A DNA stretch of 64,000 nucleotides from Ignavibacteria bacterium (GTDB lineage Bacteria; Bacteroidota; Ignavibacteria; Tepidaquicellales; Tepidaquicellaceae). The stretch is taken from positions 46,435 to 110,434 of the forward strand of contig JABAQZ010000006.1 in the NCBI GenBank assembly GCA_019187405.1, written 5' to 3'. Numbering within the stretch: the first letter of the stretch is position 1; the number at the start of each line of letters is the position of its first letter. Of the stretch, positions 60,009-64,000 are shown piece by piece. Below the pieces are notes generated by a model, which ran no database searches, was not told the origin of the DNA, and was given only the letters and a program-made list of their open reading frames with translations. The translations under genes and the position numbers were made by a program.

Positions 60009-62309
60009 TTGGAATACACTCAAAACAATACGTTTCAAAATTTAGTAAAGCAGGTATCGGCAATCCGCGAATTTTTTCTTTCGAATTATGTAATTCAGAT
60101 AATTTTTTTATCTGTTGTAAAAGTATTGTTTCAGTTGTTAGTGATTAATTCCGGGTATAGATGGCTTTCGGCAGATGATTTTTGCAGAACGGTAAAGTCC
60201 TACGAATGGCTGCAAAGACCTGTGATTGATTCCGGAGTATGGCTTACGCCTCATTTCTGGATAAACGGATTTTTCATGATATTCATAAAAGATTTGTTTG
60301 CTGCAGCAACGTTAACAAATCTGATTTTTTCTGGAATTTCGCTTATATATTTTTACAATCTAACGAGAATGGTCTTCGGAACGGGAAATGCTTTTTATTC
60401 CTCGCTGATTTTCTGTTTTTTTCCATTTCAAGTTTGGCTAAGCATTTCAGGACTACCGGAGTCAATATTCTTTTTCTTTGTAATAGGGGGGATATATTAT
60501 TTTATCAGATGGAAATTTTACGGAGCGAAGAATATTAATTTAATTCTTGCATCTGTTTCATTTGCATTTTCAAATGTATTCAGGTACGAAGGCTGGCTTT
60601 TTAGTGTTGTTTTTGTATTACTTGTACTTCTTGATATATTGAAAGAAAAAAAAGTTACGGGAAAAATTGCAAAGAACTTTTTTATGTCGTTAATTTCATT
60701 TTCCACAATTGCCTGGTGGTTAATTCAGAATTACATTGATCATGGAAACATATTTTTCTTTGCAGAAGAAACGACAAAAATTTTTAAGGAATTCAATACT
60801 GCAGGATTTCTTCAGAGACTTGTTCAATATCCGACATTCATATTTTTTATAGCTCCGCTTACAACATTTTTTTCGTTAAAGTCAGCTTTTGAAGCGCTAA
60901 AGAGTCCGGGAATTACAAAAGCAAAAATTTTTTTGCTGTTTAATCTACTTGAACTAATATTGCTTACACTTCAGGCAATACTTGGAACAGGCGGAACGAA
61001 CATGATATCAAGATACATTGTAATAAATTCTTTACTATTGATTCCATTTGCAGTGGAACAAATATTCGAGTTCAGGAAAATGATTGCCGTTTTTATTTTA
61101 ACAGTTATTATTGTTGTAAATGCAGTATGGAGTTTCTTTTATCCACAGCCATTCAGAGAAGATACTTTTGAAGTTGGTTATCTGCTTAAGGATATACAGA
61201 GCAAAGGAGAATTAACAGAAACCGGCAAGATTTATTTTGAGGAGATACAGGGTTACTTTGATGTTTTTGCAATTCAGGCGCTTTCAAATAATCCTTCAAA
61301 ATTCGTGCTTGGTGATTTTCCTGCGAACAAATCCGTAGAAAAGAAGGGCAGAAAAAGTAAGAAAACCGATTCTGAAGATGAACTAAATATACTTGAGTTA
61401 AAAAAGTATTTAGAAAAGAACAATATAAACATAGCAGTTGTAAAGAGCGACAGTTACACTGATAAGCTTAAAAAGTTAAGTTTGAGAAATGAGGAAATCG
61501 GAGATTACAAAATATTTTATCTTCGGGACAGAGAAACAAGCATCAACGATTCTTCTATATCACTATTTTCGGATAACATTTTAAAGTTGAGTGAAAATCC
61601 TGATTTGATAAATTTCGATAAGATGCTTGCATTAAACAGTTTTAGCATTGACAATACAAACTTCGGATTAAATCCGCAGACAGTTGTATTAAACTGGAGC
61701 GCTGTAAATCCCGGGATACTGGACAGTCTTGAGTATGAAGATCTTGAATACGGAAGATATACATCCGAAATTGATATTCGTTCAGAAGAAAAGGATTCCG
61801 TTGTTTACTCGATACATTCCAAAATTTTTTCAGACAGGAATACCGAAGATCTTATAGAAAAAAATAATTTCAGAAACATTATAGTGATTAAACCGTTTGC
61901 CATACTTCATTATTCCAGAAAATACGGGAAATCTCAATTTGAAGGCGGTGTATATAAATTAGACATAAAAATAAGGGACAATAAGATAAATAAAGATTTA
62001 CCGGTTTTCAGAGGAGACAGTATATACAAACCTGATTCACTAGCAAGTATCGATTCGCTGATTACAAAAGCTGCTGATTCTTTAAAGACAGTTTCATCTA
62101 AAAAAATTCAGCAGTCAAAAGAAAAAAAAATCACTGCATATAATCTTGGGACAATTATAGCAATGTTTCCGGATTCGGATTACAATAAAATCGTAAGCAA
62201 ATCGAGTTCAGATATTTACAGGTTATTAATGAGAAACGGACTGCAGGTATTTTTTTCACAGAGATATCAAGGTGATCAGTTTTTAAACTGGGTGTTTAAT
62301 TATTTTTAA
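60009..62309 (+). CDS. GT-C-type membrane glycosyltransferase (mannosyltransferase-like)
   Basis: 766 residues, start TTG. About ten transmembrane helices fill the first ~390 residues. The first large loop after TM1 carries the acidic pair ADDFCR, and later FRYEGW and LPESIFFF; such an acidic loop motif is typical of polyprenyl-phosphate-sugar-dependent GT-C enzymes (GT39/83/87/PIG-V-like). The C-terminal ~370 residues are a soluble, mostly extracytoplasmic domain with Lys/Ser-rich linkers and no recognised family. It likely glycosylates a lipid or secreted protein. Donor and acceptor unknown. Confidence 0.75.
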   Translation: MEYTQNNTFQNLVKQVSAIREFFLSNYVIQIIFLSVVKVLFQLLVINSGYRWLSADDFCRTVKSYEWLQRPVIDSGVWLTPHFWINGFFMIFIKDLFAAATLTNLIFSGISLIYFYNLTRMVFGTGNAFYSSLIFCFFPFQVWLSISGLPESIFFFFVIGGIYYFIRWKFYGAKNINLILASVSFAFSNVFRYEGWLFSVVFVLLVLLDILKEKKVTGKIAKNFFMSLISFSTIAWWLIQNYIDHGNIFFFAEETTKIFKEFNTAGFLQRLVQYPTFIFFIAPLTTFFSLKSAFEALKSPGITKAKIFLLFNLLELILLTLQAILGTGGTNMISRYIVINSLLLIPFAVEQIFEFRKMIAVFILTVIIVVNAVWSFFYPQPFREDTFEVGYLLKDIQSKGELTETGKIYFEEIQGYFDVFAIQALSNNPSKFVLGDFPANKSVEKKGRKSKKTDSEDELNILELKKYLEKNNINIAVVKSDSYTDKLKKLSLRNEEIGDYKIFYLRDRETSINDSSISLFSDNILKLSENPDLINFDKMLALNSFSIDNTNFGLNPQTVVLNWSAVNPGILDSLEYEDLEYGRYTSEIDIRSEEKDSVVYSIHSKIFSDRNTEDLIEKNNFRNIIVIKPFAILHYSRKYGKSQFEGGVYKLDIKIRDNKINKDLPVFRGDSIYKPDSLASIDSLITKAADSLKTVSSKKIQQSKEKKITAYNLGTIIAMFPDSDYNKIVSKSSSDIYRLLMRNGLQVFFSQRYQGDQFLNWVFNYF

Positions 62310-62420
62310 GCTGAAAGTATAGATTAGGGGTTTGTAATTTCATTTTTAAGATTAGAGCAATTATTTCCAATATAATTGATTTATTAATTGTATATAGAAA
62401 ATTACTTGTTAAGTTTTCGG

Positions 62421-62451
62421 TTGAATTCGAAATTACATGATTTTAAATTTG
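62421..62451 (+). promoter_or_regulatory. Complete Bacteroidota-type promoter of ada
   Basis: TTG at 62421-62423, 20 bp, TAAATTTG at 62444-62451: exact -33 and -7 elements with the normal spacing, 15 bp before the ada ATG. Confidence 0.65.
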
Positions 62452-62466
62452 CAATAAAACTTTACG

Positions 62467-63516
62467 ATGAATAAATTAATACTCACACAAGAAACAATGT
62501 ACAAGGCATTGTTGGATAAGGACAAACAGTTCGAAGGTCAGTTTGTAGCGGCTATAAAGACAACAGGAATATTTTGCAGACCATCTTGTACGGCAAGAAA
62601 ACCGAGGAAAGAAAATGTTGTATTTTTTGAAAACACAAAAGCAGCGCTTGCCGGGGGCTACAGGCCTTGCAAAATCTGCAAGCCTTTATTGAAATACGGA
62701 GAAATGCCTGAAGAGATCAGGCAATTGATAAATGAAATTGAATTAAACCCGACTGAGCGGATAACAGATTATAATATTTATAAAAAAGGAATAGAGCCGA
62801 ACAGAGTCAGAAGATGGTTTCAGAAAAATCACGGCATGACATTTCAGTCATATCAGAGATTAATCAGGATAAACAATGCATTCAGGGAAATACGCAGCGG
62901 TGATAAAGTAATTAATGCTGCTTTTAATAATGGGTACGAATCGTTAAGTGGGTTTAATCATTCATTTAAAAAAGCCACAACGGTAAATCCGACAAAAAGT
63001 ATAATAAAAAACATGATAACATTTGAAAGATTTTCAACGCCAATAGGTACAATGATAGGTGCCGCATCGGAAAAAGGAATTTGTTTATTAGAGTTTACAG
63101 ACAGGCGAATGTTAGAGACTGAATTAAAGCAAATAAGGAAACATTTCAAGACTGAGATATTACCTGGAAAGAATCAATACATAGATAAGTTGAAAGCAGA
63201 GTTAGGAGAGTATTTCGATGGAAGGAGGAAAGATTTTGAAACACCGCTGGTTACATTTGGGACAGATTTTCAGAAGGGAGTTTGGAGGGTATTAGAGAAA
63301 ATTCCATACGGTGAAACACGATCATATAAGAGACAGGCGGAAATACTTGGAAATCCAAAAGCAGTAAGAGCAGTTGCAAATGCAAACGGAGCAAACAGGA
63401 TAGCAATTGTGATACCCTGTCACAGAGTCATTGGTGAAGACGGTAAATTAACGGGATACGGCGGAGGAATATGGAGAAAGAACTGGCTTTTAGAGTTAGA
63501 GAGGAAGCACAAATAG
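62467..63516 (+). CDS. ada: Bifunctional Ada: methylation-response regulator and O6-methylguanine methyltransferase
   Basis: 349 residues with the three Ada parts in order: an N-terminal zinc-binding methylphosphotriester acceptor domain with C37, C41, C68, C71 (IFCRPSCTARKP and RPCKICKP); an AraC-type helix-turn-helix (VRRWFQKNHGMTFQSYQR ... NGYESLSGFNHSFKKATTVNPT); and the methyltransferase domain with the active-site Cys318 in IPCHRVIG followed by GYGGGIWRK. It repairs alkylated DNA and activates its own gene when methylated. Own promoter just upstream. Confidence 0.96.
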   Translation: MNKLILTQETMYKALLDKDKQFEGQFVAAIKTTGIFCRPSCTARKPRKENVVFFENTKAALAGGYRPCKICKPLLKYGEMPEEIRQLINEIELNPTERITDYNIYKKGIEPNRVRRWFQKNHGMTFQSYQRLIRINNAFREIRSGDKVINAAFNNGYESLSGFNHSFKKATTVNPTKSIIKNMITFERFSTPIGTMIGAASEKGICLLEFTDRRMLETELKQIRKHFKTEILPGKNQYIDKLKAELGEYFDGRRKDFETPLVTFGTDFQKGVWRVLEKIPYGETRSYKRQAEILGNPKAVRAVANANGANRIAIVIPCHRVIGEDGKLTGYGGGIWRKNWLLELERKHK

Positions 63517-63520
63517 AATA

Positions 63521-64000
63521 AAGACTCTCTCGCAGATTCCGCAGACGCTTCACGCAGATTGCTTAAACGCTCTCGCAGATACCGCAGACGCTCTCGCAGA
63601 TTCCGCAGACACACACGCAGATTCCGCAGAACGCCCTCGCAGATTCCGCAGACGCTTCACACAGATTCCGCAGACGCTTCACACAGATTACGCAGACGCT
63701 TCTCGCAGATTCTGCAGACGCTTCTCGCAGATTCCGCAGACACACACGTAGATTCCGCAGAACGCTCTCGCTGATTCCGCTGACACTTTCTCGCTGATTC
63801 CGCAGACGCTTCACGCAGATTCCGCAGAACGCCCTCCCAGATTACGCTGACGCTCTCGCAGATTCCGCAGACTCTCTCGCAGATACCGCAGACTCTCTCG
63901 CAGATTCCGCAGACGCTTCACGCAGATTACGCAGACTCTCTCGCAGATTACTCAGACGCTCTCGCAGATTCCGCAGACGCTCTCTCGCAGATTTCGCAGA
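63521..64000. repeat. CGCAGATTCCGCAGA short tandem repeat tract, runs off window
   Basis: More than twenty imperfect copies of an about 21-bp unit CTCTCGCAGATTCCGCAGACG with spacer variants (CTTCA, ACACACG, AACGCCCT). It begins 5 bp after the ada stop and continues past the end of the window. ORFs on either strand here are repeat translations. Confidence 0.88.

Noticed and set aside
63420..63814. Arg/Ser/Leu-rich ORFs on both strands near the right end
   Set aside because: Translations of the CGCAGATTCCGCAGA repeat; not genes.

Overview
The window looks like a low-GC chromosome segment from the Bacteroidota/Ignavibacteriota side of the tree, most likely an Ignavibacteria-type organism. The evidence is secreted proteins ending in the C-terminal sorting domain with the NYPNPFNP motif (type IX secretion cargo), TonB-dependent receptors, promoters with the Bacteroidota-type TAnnTTTG box, two-component regulator propeller kinases, and a multisubunit [FeFe] hydrogenase. 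The assignment is inference from gene families. No rRNA or tRNA was seen.

Layout. 0-5.4 kb: end of an exported-type protein, a family 2 glycosyltransferase and a nitrilase-like amidase in one overlapping operon, then hrcA-grpE-dnaJ and a strong terminator. 5.5-5.8 kb: mosaic short repeats. 5.9-11.3 kb: an operon with a receiver-only regulator, hydrogenase subunits (NuoE-, NuoF- and NuoG/HydA-like) and a membrane histidine kinase. 11.7-15.0 kb: a leftward set with a ModE-like repressor, a TonB receptor and a molybdopterin-fold exported protein; two matching operator palindromes tie the set together. 16.2-24.6 kb: accessory surface region with a YCF48-repeat T9SS cargo, a dockerin-like protein, an S74-chaperone adhesin with 17-residue repeats and a truncated beta-helix protein. 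It is interleaved with about 2.5 kb of palindromic hairpin arrays and a Y1 (IS200-like) transposase carrying one nonsense codon. 24.6-31.6 kb: two paralogous propeller sensor kinases flanking a NarL-type regulator. 32.1-36.2 kb: a lipoprotein, a second copy (inverted) of the 5.5-kb repeat, and a cyclase-ATPase-TPR protein. 36.5-43.5 kb: a Cus-type copper/silver RND efflux operon. 43.6-48.0 kb: TonB receptor plus EamA permease, a VOC protein and a GNAT protein. 48.1-63.5 kb: recG, a polyprenyl glycosylphosphotransferase, a T9SS cargo with an Omp28-like domain, a lipoprotein, a mono-haem porin, mnmE, an orphan FecCD permease, a histidine kinase, a GT-C membrane protein and ada. 63.5-64 kb: another short-repeat tract running off the window.

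Most notable: (1) a Crp/Fnr-type operator (TATGA-N6-TCATA) at exactly the same 29.5-bp distance from the -7 box in front of both the hydrogenase operon and the TonB/EamA operon; (2) a REP-like system of two interleaved hairpin families with compensatory stem changes, grouped around a disabled HUH transposase, one hairpin even supplying the stop codon of a kinase gene; (3) a ModE-like/TonB/molybdopterin-fold locus with a shared palindromic operator, suggesting outer-membrane molybdate or tungstate uptake; (4) a mono-haem cytochrome-porin fusion resembling Cyc2 in layout.
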